Numbered from the stretch's first letter, positions 7,652 to 16,013 are shown. The stretch: DNA of 64,000 bases from Kitasatospora sp. GAS204B (GCF_029892155.1 NZ_JARZAG010000021.1:104167-168166), one strand, 5' to 3'. Notes: generated by a model from the letters alone, not told the origin. A program made the numbers and translations.

Positions 7652-8188
7652 TCAGGGAATCTCGGCCCGGGTCGGGCTCGCGGACGGGGTGGGCGACTCG
7701 TCCGGCCACACGCAGGAGGAGGTGACGGTGAAGTTGAGCGGCGCGGTGCTGTCGGCTGCCCGGTCCATCGTCACGTTGGTGGAGTCGTCGGGGGAGTGCG
7801 TCTGGAGCGTGCTCGCCGATGCGTAGACGAACCGGTAGTGCTTCGCGTCCAGTTCCTTCCGGACAGCCGCAAGGGTCTGCGCGTCGACCGTGAGCCCGAC
7901 CAGGTTGTAGCCGGTCCCGTACTGCACGGTGCCGTCCGGCTGGGCGTTCGGGTCGACGAGGCACGGCGACGACGAAGTCGCGAGAGTCTGCACCGTCTGC
8001 GGCTTCACCGGCAGCGAGGCGATCACCTCCTGGGCCACGGCGGCACTGCGTGCCCGTGCCTGAGCCGCCGTCAGCTTCGGTTTGGCCGTTCCGCCCTGAC
8101 CACAGCCGCTCAACGCAGCCACCAGGCCCAGCCCGACAAGCACCCGCACCGACAGTCGGCCTCCGATCTCCCGGCTCCGGCGACTCAC
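7652..8188 (-). CDS. Secreted lipoprotein of unknown function
   Basis: This encodes 178 residues from GTG 8188, which has GGGAGGA six bases upstream. It has a basic N-terminus, hydrophobic core VRVLVGLGLVAAL and lipobox LSGC, then a G-Q-G-G-T linker. The body is helical (KLTAAQARARSAAVAQEVIASLPV) followed by beta-rich segments, with a second Cys pair (SSSPCLV and TSSCVWP) that may form a disulphide. I cannot name the family. The same frame stays open upstream to 8353, so a longer product with a CxxC N-terminus is possible, but it would bury the signal peptide. A 14-base direct repeat (7636-7649 and 7650-7663) spans its stop codon. Confidence 0.65.
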   Translation of the reverse strand: MSRRSREIGGRLSVRVLVGLGLVAALSGCGQGGTAKPKLTAAQARARSAAVAQEVIASLPVKPQTVQTLATSSSPCLVDPNAQPDGTVQYGTGYNLVGLTVDAQTLAAVRKELDAKHYRFVYASASTLQTHSPDDSTNVTMDRAADSTAPLNFTVTSSCVWPDESPTPSASPTRAEIP

Positions 8189-8353
8189 GGCTGTCCTCCC
8201 GTCGTGGCGGTCGTCCTCGGGGTGGAGCACGAACGTGTGGTGGGGCCCGCCGGGGACGTAGACGTTCGCCGGGGCGTCGGGCTCGGCGGCGTAGGTGCCG
8301 CGGGGCATGGTGACACCAGGCAGTCCGCATGCGCGGCAGACGAAGACGGTCAC
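8189..8353 (-). pseudogene. Truncated CxxC (zinc-ribbon-like) N-terminus fused in frame to the lipoprotein
   Basis: A GTG at 8353 overlaps the stop of the upstream gene (GTGA), so it would be translated by coupling. It encodes about 55 residues beginning TVFVCRACGLPGVTMPRGTYAAEPD. Streptomycete proteins that start this way carry further Cys pairs and run much longer. Here only one CxxC remains and the frame passes straight into the lipoprotein. I infer an internal deletion that joined the two genes. It could still be expressed as a leader. Confidence 0.4.
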
Positions 8354-8742
8354 CTAGCCGCCTCCCCGGACACGCTCGTGGCCCGGAACTCGTGGACGAC
8401 CTCGATCTTGCCGATGATGTGCCGGTTGAACTCCTCCAGTTCCTCGGCTGGTATCCACAGTTCGAGGATCGTCTCGCCGCCCGCCTGCTGGACGGGGTAG
8501 CGCGCGACGAAGTTCGCGTCCACCTGGAAGCGTGTCACGTAGCCGACGCCGTGGGCGGGTACGTTCCAGCCGTGCGCGATGCGGATCGCGTAATCCTCGT
8601 TGAGTACGGGATAGAAGATCGGCTGCTCGGGCAGCCTGGGCGGCCACGCACGCCACCCGGACGCCTGCACCAGCGCCAACTCCTCTGGCCCTGTCGGACG
8701 CCACAACGTCACGACGGACGCGTCCGCGTGCCTGGTCTCCAT
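8350..8742 (-). CDS. Conserved actinobacterial protein (often labelled ADP-ribosylation/crystallin J1)
   Basis: This encodes 130 residues from ATG 8742, with GGAGAAGG upstream. The conserved pattern is VVTLWRPTGPEELALV, then WRAWPPRLPEQPIFYPVLNEDYA, VTRFQVDANFVARYPVQQAGG and LELWIPAEELEEFNRHIIGKIEV. This small cytoplasmic family is common in Streptomyces and carries an automatic 'ADP-ribosylation/crystallin J1' label, but it lacks the metal-binding residues of ADP-ribosylglycohydrolases, so no activity should be assumed. It overlaps the downstream reading frame by GTGA. In related genomes a CxxC protein often follows, which fits the truncated one here. Confidence 0.7.
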   Translation of the reverse strand: METRHADASVVTLWRPTGPEELALVQASGWRAWPPRLPEQPIFYPVLNEDYAIRIAHGWNVPAHGVGYVTRFQVDANFVARYPVQQAGGETILELWIPAEELEEFNRHIIGKIEVVHEFRATSVSGEAAR

Positions 8743-9090
8743 TTACTGTGGCCCTTCTCCAGCGGTGCCCTGGGGAACTCGGTTATCCGTGCCACCTTAT
8801 GGATCCCGGTTCCTGGCCGGCGACGGGTTTTCGCAGCTCCTGGGCAGTTGGTACCCCCGCTCGGTGAGGAGCCGGAAGATTTCGGTGGAAGGCCTCGCCC
8901 CCTAACAGCGTGGCAGCTGAGCCCGATTCGGACTAACGGCTCGGTCCACGATTGGTGATGGGTGCAGGCGTAGCTCCTTCTCGGGGACAGGGTGTTGCGA
9001 CGACCACTGGGTTAGCCGAGGGCCCGATGGTGTCGGCGGTACGCGGAAATTCGCTGGTCGCCAGTTGTCGGTGGTGTTCATACTGCCGCA
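8743..9090. other. 348-base divergent intergenic gap
   Basis: The gap lies between two divergently read genes and must hold both promoters. I found no RNA gene, long repeat or convincing palindrome. Confidence 0.5.
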
Positions 9091-9621
9091 ATGGATCCGG
9101 TGACTCTTGAGACCGACCGTTTGGTGCTGCGGGCCTTCACATCCGCCGACGTGGATGCGGTGTACGAAGCCTGCCAGGACGAGGACATCCAGTTCTACAC
9201 CCCGGTGCCGGTGCCGTACCGGCGTGCGGACGCGGAGAAGCTCGTCGGCGAGAAGCTGCCCGCTCAGTGGGCCGAGGACAGGGACTACACCCTCGGCGCG
9301 TTCCGCAAGGACAGCGGCGCCCTGGTCGGCTCGTACTGCCTGACCCTCCTCAGCCGCGGCGTCTGGGAGCTCGGTTACTGGGCGGTCAAGGAGCAGCGCG
9401 GCCAGGGCTTTTCGGTGGAGGCCGCTCGAGCCCTGTGCGACTGGGGCTGGGCCACGCTCGACGTGCACCGCATCGAGTGGTGGGCCATGGCCGGGAACAC
9501 CGGCTCGCGTGCCGTCGCCGAGAGACTCGGCTTCACGGTCGAAGGGACACTGCGCAATCGCGGCATTGCCAACGACGGCAAGCCGCACGACTGGTGGGTG
9601 GGCGGACTGCTGAGGCCCTGA
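9091..9621 (+). CDS. GNAT-family N-acetyltransferase, RimJ/RimL type
   Basis: This encodes 176 residues. It begins LETDRLVLRAFTSADVDAV, the classic RimJ/RimL opening, and carries the acetyl-CoA loop EQRGQGFSVEAARAL (the R/Q-x-x-G-x-G/A motif, with Phe-Ser in place of Tyr-Ala). It ends with GNTGSRAVAERLGFTVEGTLRN. Family members acetylate ribosomal protein N-termini or small-molecule amines using acetyl-CoA. The substrate cannot be read from the sequence. It is monocistronic, followed by the IS element. The binding site before the ATG is weak. Confidence 0.85.
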   Translation: MDPVTLETDRLVLRAFTSADVDAVYEACQDEDIQFYTPVPVPYRRADAEKLVGEKLPAQWAEDRDYTLGAFRKDSGALVGSYCLTLLSRGVWELGYWAVKEQRGQGFSVEAARALCDWGWATLDVHRIEWWAMAGNTGSRAVAERLGFTVEGTLRNRGIANDGKPHDWWVGGLLRP

Positions 9622-9762
9622 TGCTCGGGCCGGTGCTGCGCTGGCTGCGTTAGCTCTTCAGCAGCGACGTTCCCAGCTCAGACAGCTCTGCAGAAGAACG
9701 ACACCCATTGGTGATCGGCGGGGCAGCCGTGACCTGACGGTGGCCGCACGGGTTCTTCGAGT

Positions 9763-11004
9763 GTGACCAAGAAGTGGGCCCGTGCGGCCTTGACCCATCC
9801 TGCCTTCTGCGGCGTCTCCCGTACACATCTCGGCGATTTGATCGAAGAGTTGGCCGACCCGTGGCTCGCCCGGTGCGAGTCGGCGCTGTACGAGCGGCGT
9901 GGTGCCGAGCGGCAGCGAGAGGCCGGTGCCGGGCCCAAGCACGACCTGGTCTTCACCTCCCGGCTGCTGGTCACCCTGGTCCACCTGCGCACCGGGCTCC
10001 CGCACGCCGCGCTGGCCGAGCTGTACGGCACGGCCCGCTCCACGGTCTCCCGGGCCATCGGCGAGATCCGGCCGCTGCTGGCAGCACGCGGCTTCGCCGT
10101 CCCCGACCGCCCCGGCGTCCGGCTGCGGACCCTGGCGGACGTGTTCGCCTATGCGGAGGCCGAAGGGATCCGGCTGCGGATCGACGGCGCCGAGACCCAG
10201 GTCCGCCGCCCCAAGGCGAACCGACCTGGACGACGGGCCTTCGTCTCCGGCAAGAAGAAGCAGAACACCATCAAGACCACCACCATCAGCGACGGCCAGG
10301 GCCGCCTGCTGTGGTCGGGCGCCGACCGGCCCGGCCGCATGCACGACCAGACCGCGATGCGTACCGAGGGCATCGCCGAGCAGCTCCGGTCCCGTCCGAA
10401 GGTGACAGCCGAGGTCGACGAGGGCTACCGGGGCCTGGCCAACGAGTTCCCCGACCAGGTCAGCGCCCCACCGAAGAAGCCGAAGGACGAGGCGCCGCTC
10501 GGCGAGCAGTATGCGTGGCGGGAGATGCGACGGCGACAGTCCTCGGAGCGGATCTGCGTCGAGCACGCCAACGCCGAGCTGCGGCAGTGGCGCCCGCTCC
10601 AGCGCTACACCGGCCGACGCGAGGACTACGCCGAGACCCACCTCGCGATCGCCTCGCTGGTCTCCGACCGCGCAGCCCGCCGGCCGACCCGCAGCAAGCC
10701 AAGCACCGAACTCGTGCTCGCCCGACAGGCGGCCTACTGCTCACCCACCAGTCGACCCGAGTGGCCAGCACACCCAGACCTCAATCGCGGACCAAGTCGT
10801 AACTCGCCACAGGCATGCATCGCTGCCGCCGTCCGGTCCCGTCCGGTCAGCTCGTGCGCAGTGGCTGCCGGTGCAGGAGGTGGTGCATCACGTGCTCCGG
10901 GATGGCCGGGTTCGCGGCAGCCGAGGCTGCGGCGGTGGCGTCGTGGAGCAGCGTGGTCAGCGCGCGTGTGGTCAGGCGTGGGTTGCGGGCCGCTGCTTCT
11001 CTGA
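9763..11004 (+). mobile_element. IS5-type transposase gene with read-through C-terminus
   Basis: From GTG 9763 the protein matches the DDE_Tnp_4/IS5-like transposases common in Streptomyces. It has an N-terminal helix-turn-helix (LVTLVHLRTGLPHAALAELY), the first Asp in RLRIDGAETQVRRP, GKKKQNTIKTTTISDGQGR, the second Asp in DRPGRMHDQTA, EVDEGYRG, and the terminal Glu in RICVEHANAE. Relatives normally stop near position 10740, after ELVLARQAA-C. Here the stop is missing and the frame runs about 88 codons into flanking DNA, overlapping the LRV remnant on the other strand. The transposase may still work. Terminal inverted repeats and target duplication could not be fixed by eye; the left end lies somewhere in 9622-9762. 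Confidence 0.8.
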
Positions 11005-11240
11005 TGACCCGGTCGGGGTCGTCCAGCAGGCGGATGACGGATGCCGGTGACAGCCGTGGGTCGCGCAGGGCCCGCGAGCGCACGCCGCGATCGGGGTCGC
11101 GGCTGAACTTCTCGACGAGTTCGGCGGTGGCTGCGGGGTCTTCGAGGGCGAGTGCGCGCATGTCGGGATTGGGGTCGTCGGCCTACCGCAGGGCTTTCTG
11201 GCGTGGGAAGTTGGGGTGTTCCGGAACGGCTTGCAGTAAC
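10847..11240 (-). pseudogene. LRV/HEAT-repeat protein gene with an in-frame amber codon
   Basis: The minus strand encodes leucine-rich-variant repeats (DPDRGVRSRALRDPRLSPAS, then LLDDPDRVIREAAARNPRL). Upstream the same frame reads AVRLLQAVPEHPNFPRQKALR, then TAG, then ADDPNPDMRALALEDPAA. A Tyr codon at the TAG would restore a seamless repeat array, so a nonsense change at about 11182-11184 has split the gene. Translation could restart at ATG 11161, giving 104 residues. LRV proteins mediate protein contacts. The upstream end is lost next to the TetR gene. Confidence 0.6.
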
Positions 11241-11283
11241 CGCACGGCGGCCGGGAGCGCAGCGCTCCGTGTTCCACGGGTCC

Positions 11284-11315
11284 GCGGTTCAGCGGTTCAG
11301 CGGTTCAGCGGCTCG
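11284..11315. repeat. Four tandem 8-bp units at the 3' end of the TetR gene
   Basis: GCGGTTCA is repeated three times followed by GCGGCTCG. The block overlaps the TetR stop codon at 11305-11307. It sits between two convergent or decayed genes and looks like slippage-generated sequence. Confidence 0.7.
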
Positions 11316-11913
11316 GTGCTCCGCTCCCGGGCTCGGCGGCTGCGGCGCGGTGGCGGAGGCCGTCCATGAGGAGGTCGAGGAGGCGCCCCATCCGGGCCTG
11401 GTGCTCCGGTGTCGCGGCGGCGAGTGACAGGCCGCTCAGGCTGAACAGCACGTCGTCCGGCTCCGCGTCGGAGCGCACCACGCCCGCGGCCGCGCCGGCC
11501 TGCAGCAGTTCGGTTATCGCGGCAGTCAGCATCGTCCGGCTGTGGGAGAAGGGGTCGCCGCCGGAGGCGATCAGGGCGCGCAGGGCGTCGGCCATGCCGC
11601 GCTTGGCCGTCATGTACTGGATGAAGCCGTCCATCCAGGCGCGCAGCGCCTCGTCCGGTGCCCGGGTCGCCAGGAGCTCTCCGGCGGCGTCGCAGAGGTG
11701 CACGAGTTCGCTGCGGTAGGCCGCTTCGACCAGTTCCTCGCGGGTGGCGAAGTGGCGGTAGAGGGTGCCGATCCCGACGCCGGCCTGCTTGGCGATCGCG
11801 TCGAGCGTCACCTCGGGCCCGTCCTGGGAGAAGGCCTGGACGGCCACTTCGAGCAGTCGGTCGCGGTTGCGCCGCGCGTCGGCGCGCAGCGGCCTGGGTT
11901 CGGCGGCGGCCAC
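11305..11913 (-). CDS. TetR-family transcriptional regulator
   Basis: This encodes 202 residues from GTG 11913, with an excellent GAAGGAGG site. The N-terminal helix-turn-helix is textbook: RDRLLEVAVQAFSQDGPEVTLDAIAKQAGVGIGTLYRHFATREELVEA at about residues 15-62. The ligand-binding domain ends GRLLDLLMDGLRHR, typical of the SACE_7040/AcrR-like subgroup that controls a divergent dehydrogenase. The divergent SDR gene is 182 bases away. Two inverted repeats with CGGAG half-sites lie between them, and the regulator probably represses both genes from there. The effector is unknown. Confidence 0.85.
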   Translation of the reverse strand: MAAAEPRPLRADARRNRDRLLEVAVQAFSQDGPEVTLDAIAKQAGVGIGTLYRHFATREELVEAAYRSELVHLCDAAGELLATRAPDEALRAWMDGFIQYMTAKRGMADALRALIASGGDPFSHSRTMLTAAITELLQAGAAAGVVRSDAEPDDVLFSLSGLSLAAATPEHQARMGRLLDLLMDGLRHRAAAAEPGSGAPSR

Positions 11914-11988
11914 GGGGGTTCCTCCTTCTGGTCCGGCGTACGGCCGGAGATGGTGGCTCGGTTTCACGGTCGGAGCCCTGCTTGCAAA

Positions 11989-12033
11989 CGGAGCATCCTC
12001 CGCTTAGTCTCGAGATATACGGAGGGGCCTCCG
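11989..12033. promoter_or_regulatory. Paired CGGAG inverted repeats, probable TetR operators
   Basis: CGGAG-CATC-CTCCG (11989-12002) and CGGAGG-GG-CCTCCG (12020-12033) share the same half-site and lie between the divergent TetR and SDR genes. Such spacing fits binding by two TetR dimers over the promoters. Confidence 0.5.
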
Positions 12034-12095
12034 GTTTCCACTCTACAGGCCCCCCGCACCCCAGCTCCAGGCCCTCAGCCAGACGGGAAGCGACC

Positions 12096-13058
12096 ATGAC
12101 CGCCAGCACCCCCACCCCACGCATCACCACTCCCTTCGGCGCCGAGTCCACGGCTGCCGAGGTCATCTCGGGCGTCGACCTGACCGGCCGTCGCGCCGTC
12201 GTCACCGGCGGGGCCTCCGGGATCGGCGTCGAAACCGCGCGTGCCCTCGCCTCGGCCGGCGCGCAGGTCACCCTCGCGGTCCGGGACCTGACCGCGGGAG
12301 CCCGTGCCGCCGCGGACATCAGCGCGACGACCGACAACCGGGACGTCCACATCGCGCCCCTGGACCTGGCCGACCAGTCCTCCGTCGCGGCGTTCGTCGC
12401 CGCCTGGGGCGGACCGCTGGACATCCTGGTCAACAACGCCGGGGTGATGGCCTCCCCGGAACTCCGCACGCCGGAGGGCTGGGAACTCCAGTTCGCCACC
12501 AACCACTTGGGGCACTTCGCGCTGGCCACCGGACTGCACGGAGCGCTCGCGCAGGCCGATGGCGCCCGCGTCGTGGCCGTGAGCTCCAGCGCCCACCACC
12601 GCTCGCCGGTCGTCTTCGAGGACATCCACTTCCGTGAGCGCCCCTACGAGCCCTGGTCCGCCTACGGCCAGTCCAAGACCGCCAACGTGCTGTTCGCGGT
12701 CGAGGCCGCCAAGCGCTGGGCCGCGGACCACATCACCGTCAACGCCCTGATGCCCGGCGGGATCCGCACCAACCTCCAGCGCTACGTCTCCGAGGAAGAA
12801 CTCGCCCGGCTGCGCAGCCAGGCCGCGGGCGGCGCGGAGCTGAAGTGGAAGACGACCGAGCAGGGCGCCGCGACCTCCGTGCTGCTCGCCGCCTCGCCCC
12901 TCGTGGAGGGCGTCACCGGACGCTACTTCGAGGACTGCAACGAGGCCGTCCGCGGCCAGCTCGGCGCTCGCAACGGCGTCGCGGAGTACGCTCTCGATCC
13001 TGAGGCGGCCGCGCTGCTCTGGCGGGTGTCGCAGGACACGCTGGGTTCGCGCGACTGA
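12096..13058 (+). CDS. Short-chain dehydrogenase/reductase
   Basis: This encodes 320 residues from ATG 12096. It is a retinol-dehydrogenase-like SDR: cofactor motif TGGASGIG (about residues 38-45), NNAG at about 115, Ser in VVAVSSSAHH and the catalytic Y-G-Q-S-K. A C-terminal extension (EGVTGRYFEDCNEAV) is typical of this subgroup. The R in AVRDLT suggests NADP preference. It would oxidise or reduce an alcohol/ketone whose identity is not visible. The divergent TetR gene and the CGGAG repeats suggest ligand-controlled expression. Its stop codon starts a 15-base tandem repeat. Confidence 0.85.
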   Translation: MTASTPTPRITTPFGAESTAAEVISGVDLTGRRAVVTGGASGIGVETARALASAGAQVTLAVRDLTAGARAAADISATTDNRDVHIAPLDLADQSSVAAFVAAWGGPLDILVNNAGVMASPELRTPEGWELQFATNHLGHFALATGLHGALAQADGARVVAVSSSAHHRSPVVFEDIHFRERPYEPWSAYGQSKTANVLFAVEAAKRWAADHITVNALMPGGIRTNLQRYVSEEELARLRSQAAGGAELKWKTTEQGAATSVLLAASPLVEGVTGRYFEDCNEAVRGQLGARNGVAEYALDPEAAALLWRVSQDTLGSRD

Positions 13059-13129
13059 CGGATCGCCGGCTGATGGGTCGTCGGCTGACGGATCGCCGGC
13101 TGATGGATCGCTGACTGACGGGTCGCCGG
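13055..13129. repeat. Five tandem 15-bp units after the SDR gene
   Basis: Units such as CTGACGGATCGCCGG repeat five times with few changes, beginning within the SDR stop codon and followed by a partial unit. On the minus strand the frame would read R-R-P/S-V-S-R repeats without a credible gene. Probable replication slippage, or a weak transcription-end structure. Confidence 0.7.
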
Positions 13130-13159
13130 CTCATGGGGAGCCAGGCGAGCCGCCGCACC

Positions 13160-13699
13160 TCAGTCCTGGTCGGACATCGACAGGGCCCCGGTGATCAGGC
13201 GGGTGGCGAAGTCGTGGTCGTCGCCGGACATCCGGTTGATCTGATCCGCGAGCAGGACGGCCGTGGCCTCCAGCGGATTCATCTCGGCCTCGGTCCAGTA
13301 ACCGTACTGCGCGCGCCACAGGTTGGGGCTCAGGTCGGTGCCAGCGGCGATGAGCAGGCCGGCCATGGTGGGGATGACCTCGGGGCGGAAGGTCTTGGGC
13401 ATCATCCGCATCGTGGCCACGACGGTGGGCACCACGTACTCGATGACGTCCTTTTCGTGCTCCTCGCAGGCCTTCCGGAGCCAGGTCATGAACATGTAGA
13501 TGAGCGTGCACGCGCCGTCCAGCAGCGCATTGGCCTCCGTGGGGCCCAAGGACGCGGTGAACTGGTCCAGCAGCTGCTGCCGTTCGGGGTCCGTCTCACC
13601 CGTGCCGTCGTAGATGGATTTGAGTCGGGAGTCGATCACCATGAGCGCTCCGCTCACATCGCCGACGGAAGCGTATTCGGGGTCACAGGGCGATGACAC
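13160..13699 (-). CDS. Conserved hypothetical cytoplasmic protein
   Basis: This encodes 179 residues from GTG 13699, with GAGGAGGAG upstream. It has no signal peptide or membrane segment, is mostly helical and acidic, and has notable segments LLDQFTASLGPTEANALLDG, TWLRKACEEHEKDVIEYVVP and PLEATAVLLADQINRMSGDDHDFA. I recognise no domain. Codon bias and ribosome binding site support a real gene. It stands alone between the SDR and the large sugar operon, and its 3' end faces the SDR gene. Confidence 0.6.
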   Translation of the reverse strand: MSSPCDPEYASVGDVSGALMVIDSRLKSIYDGTGETDPERQQLLDQFTASLGPTEANALLDGACTLIYMFMTWLRKACEEHEKDVIEYVVPTVVATMRMMPKTFRPEVIPTMAGLLIAAGTDLSPNLWRAQYGYWTEAEMNPLEATAVLLADQINRMSGDDHDFATRLITGALSMSDQD

Positions 13700-13876
13700 G
13701 GGTCTCCTCCTCAAACGCCCGCAGTGGGCAGCGGGCGGCCTGTTCGTAGAGTAGACCGGCGACCGGATGGGGTCCGGCGAATCCTGATGGAGAACCCTTT
13801 GGGGTGACGGCACCGCTCAAACCTCGATGGCACCGACCTCGACGTGCTCGCCCCGTCTTCAGGGTTGAAAACCGAA

Positions 13877-13909
13877 CGCCCGTACCTGGCCGAAGGCCTG
13901 GTACGGGCG
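13877..13909. repeat. Dispersed 33-bp hairpin element, copy 1
   Basis: A 10-base perfect stem (CGCCCGTACC / GGTACGGGCG), one mismatch, and an inner GGCC-GAA-GGCC form a long hairpin. A second copy of the same element, with three changed bases, lies at 59959-59991 with matching flanks. It sits between the hypothetical gene and the EthD gene, downstream of the nine-gene operon. It may act as a terminator or be a small mobile palindrome. Confidence 0.6.
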
Positions 13910-13988
13910 CCGAACCACGCTGCCGGAAACTCATGGGCAGCGCTCAGCCTCGCGAGGCGACGACGCGAGGCGACGACAGCGTCTGCGC

Positions 13989-14297
13989 TCAGACCTCCTC
14001 GACGTCTGTGAAGAGGAGCCGCACACCGCCGGTCGCCAGCTCGAAGACCTTGGAGACGAACGCCGATGCCTCCTCGGTCGTCACCGCCCGGCTGGCCGCG
14101 TCGTAGTCGGCGAAGTACAGGTCGAGCACGCGATAGGCCGGGGTCGCGCTGCCGTCCTCCTTCGGCCAGACCTTCGCGCTCTCGACCCGCTGGACTCCGG
14201 GAATCTTCTTCGCCAGCGCGATCTGGTCGTCGTGACCGGCCTCGAAGGCATCGGCGTTCTGCGGGTTCTCGAAGATTGCAGTGATTTTCGTGGGCAT
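13989..14297 (-). CDS. EthD-domain protein
   Basis: This encodes 102 residues from ATG 14297, with GAGAGGAAAAG upstream. The dimeric alpha/beta-barrel EthD pattern is visible: TKITAIFENPQNADAFEAGHDDQIALAKKIPGVQRVESAKVW, then YRVLDLYFADYDAASRAV. EthD-like proteins are small ferredoxin-fold dimers that bind or rearrange small oxidised metabolites. Their exact role is often unknown. It is the last of nine tightly spaced minus-strand genes, 43 bases after the decarboxylase, so it probably handles a product of that pathway. Confidence 0.75.
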   Translation of the reverse strand: MPTKITAIFENPQNADAFEAGHDDQIALAKKIPGVQRVESAKVWPKEDGSATPAYRVLDLYFADYDAASRAVTTEEASAFVSKVFELATGGVRLLFTDVEEV

Positions 14298-14340
14298 TGT
14301 TCTTTTCCTCTCTCCGGTGTTGCGGTCGATGTTCGTCCTA

Positions 14341-15999
14341 CTACTGGGTCTTCCAATTCGCATTGTCAGGAATCGACTTGTCGGGCACCCGGACCTGGAT
14401 GATGGACGGGCTGCTGGAGTTCTCCAGCGCACCCGCCACGGCCTCGCCCAGCTCCCCGTACGTGCTGACCTCCCATCCCTGGCAACCGAACACCTCCGAC
14501 AGCCTGCTGTAGTTCCACCGGTGCAGGACGCAGGGCCGGTAGAACGGCTTGTCGGTGTGGAAGACCGATGCGTCGGCGAGCCACTGCTCAACGCCGTAGA
14601 CGCCGTTGTCGATGACGAAGATGATCGGATTGAGTCCGAAGCGGGTCTGCGTCGACAGGCACTGGGCGGTCATCTGGAAGCCGCCGTCGCCCGAGAAGAC
14701 CATGACCCGCTGGTCGGGTCTCTTCGCCAGGCAGACACCTGTCGCGGCCGCCGCGCTGTAACCGATCGCCGAGTAGGACGACTGGACGATGAACCCGCTC
14801 GGGGCGGGCACATCGAGGAGCAGGCTGCCGAAGTAGTTCATGCTCGCGTCGCTGCCGACGATGGTGTTCCGGTCGATGTACCGCTGCACGTAGTTGTAGA
14901 ACCCCTGGTACGTGATCACCTCGGTCCCCGCGACAGCCGGCGTGCTCCGGGTCTGCCTCGTCGGCAGTTGCCGCCCGTTGGGCGCGACCTGCTTCGCCGC
15001 GAGGATCCCGTCGATCAGGTGCTCCAGCGCGACCTGTCCGCCGAAGTAGGTGCCGAACTTGACCGCGTCCAGCGAGGCGAACGCGGTCTTGTCGTAGTCC
15101 GGCTCCCAGCCCAGGCAGTTGATGTCCGTCAGCCACACGCCGAGGGCCAGGACGAAATCGGCCGACGCGACCAGCTCGGTGACGGCCTCCGAGGAGGCCT
15201 GGCCGTCGAGCACTCCGGCGAACAGCACATCGTCCTCGGAGAGGACGGCCTTGCTGAGGAGTTCCGTGACGAAGGGGACGTCCAGCTGCCGGATCAGCCG
15301 CAGGGCCTTCTCCTGGAGGCCGAGCCGGTCGATCTCCACACCGATCCAGATCAGCGGGTTCTCCGCGCTTTCGAGCTTGGCGCAGATCTTTTCGACCGAC
15401 TCTTCCAGGCTGGTCGGGTCCGACAGGATCCTGGCCGGCTTCAGCACGCCCTGAGGCGGGTCGCACTCCAAGTCGACCATGTCCTGGAGGAGTTCGAGGT
15501 ATACCGGGCGCCGTTCACTGATGCACCGGGTCAGTGCGGAATCTATCAGCATCGGTGCGAGGTCGGGACTGTCGATCCGGACGGCGGCGACCGTGATGTG
15601 CTCGAACGACTGGAGGTCCGTTTCGCGTCCGCTGATGAAGTGGTGCGCACTGAACCCGGTCTGCTCGAAGGTCAGGGTCTTCTTGATGCTCGGTGTGCCG
15701 TTGATCAGCACGATCGGCACCTTCTCGACGTAGGCGCCGGCGACGGCGTTCACCGCACACAGCGCCCCTGCGGAGTAGGTGACGCAGAGGGCCCCGATGC
15801 CCTTCAGCCTCGCGTATCCGTCCGCCGCGTAGCCGGCGTTCACCTCGTTGACTTCTTCGACGATCTCGATGGTGCTCGGTGTGACGTACCGGTTCAACCA
15901 CTCGATCGAATAGTCACCCGCGATGGAGAACAGGTGCTCCAGGCCCAGCTGGCGGAGCCGGTCCACCAGGTACTGTCCCACCGAGTAGCGCTCGTTCAT
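14341..15999 (-). CDS. Thiamine-diphosphate 2-keto-acid decarboxylase
   Basis: This encodes about 552 residues, matching the pyruvate/indolepyruvate decarboxylase family. It begins YSVGQYLVDRL. The cofactor-activating Glu is in NEVNAGYAADGYAR (about residue 52). The decarboxylase-specific His-His pair is in FSAHHFISG (about 119-120). The thiamine-diphosphate motif runs from GDGGFQMTAQ to IDNGVYG. The His pair argues against acetolactate synthase or oxidase. It should convert a 2-keto acid to an aldehyde plus CO2 in the cytoplasm. ATG 15999 has GGGGG just upstream; an alternative ATG at 16014 overlaps the previous stop as TGATG. It is the eighth gene of the operon. The natural keto acid is unknown. 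Confidence 0.85.
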   Translation of the reverse strand: MNERYSVGQYLVDRLRQLGLEHLFSIAGDYSIEWLNRYVTPSTIEIVEEVNEVNAGYAADGYARLKGIGALCVTYSAGALCAVNAVAGAYVEKVPIVLINGTPSIKKTLTFEQTGFSAHHFISGRETDLQSFEHITVAAVRIDSPDLAPMLIDSALTRCISERRPVYLELLQDMVDLECDPPQGVLKPARILSDPTSLEESVEKICAKLESAENPLIWIGVEIDRLGLQEKALRLIRQLDVPFVTELLSKAVLSEDDVLFAGVLDGQASSEAVTELVASADFVLALGVWLTDINCLGWEPDYDKTAFASLDAVKFGTYFGGQVALEHLIDGILAAKQVAPNGRQLPTRQTRSTPAVAGTEVITYQGFYNYVQRYIDRNTIVGSDASMNYFGSLLLDVPAPSGFIVQSSYSAIGYSAAAATGVCLAKRPDQRVMVFSGDGGFQMTAQCLSTQTRFGLNPIIFVIDNGVYGVEQWLADASVFHTDKPFYRPCVLHRWNYSRLSEVFGCQGWEVSTYGELGEAVAGALENSSSPSIIQVRVPDKSIPDNANWKTQ

Positions 16000-16013
16000 G
16001 GTGACCCCCGTCA

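Noticed and set aside
14341..15999. Acetolactate synthase
   Set aside because: The His-His pair and overall pattern fit 2-keto-acid decarboxylases.
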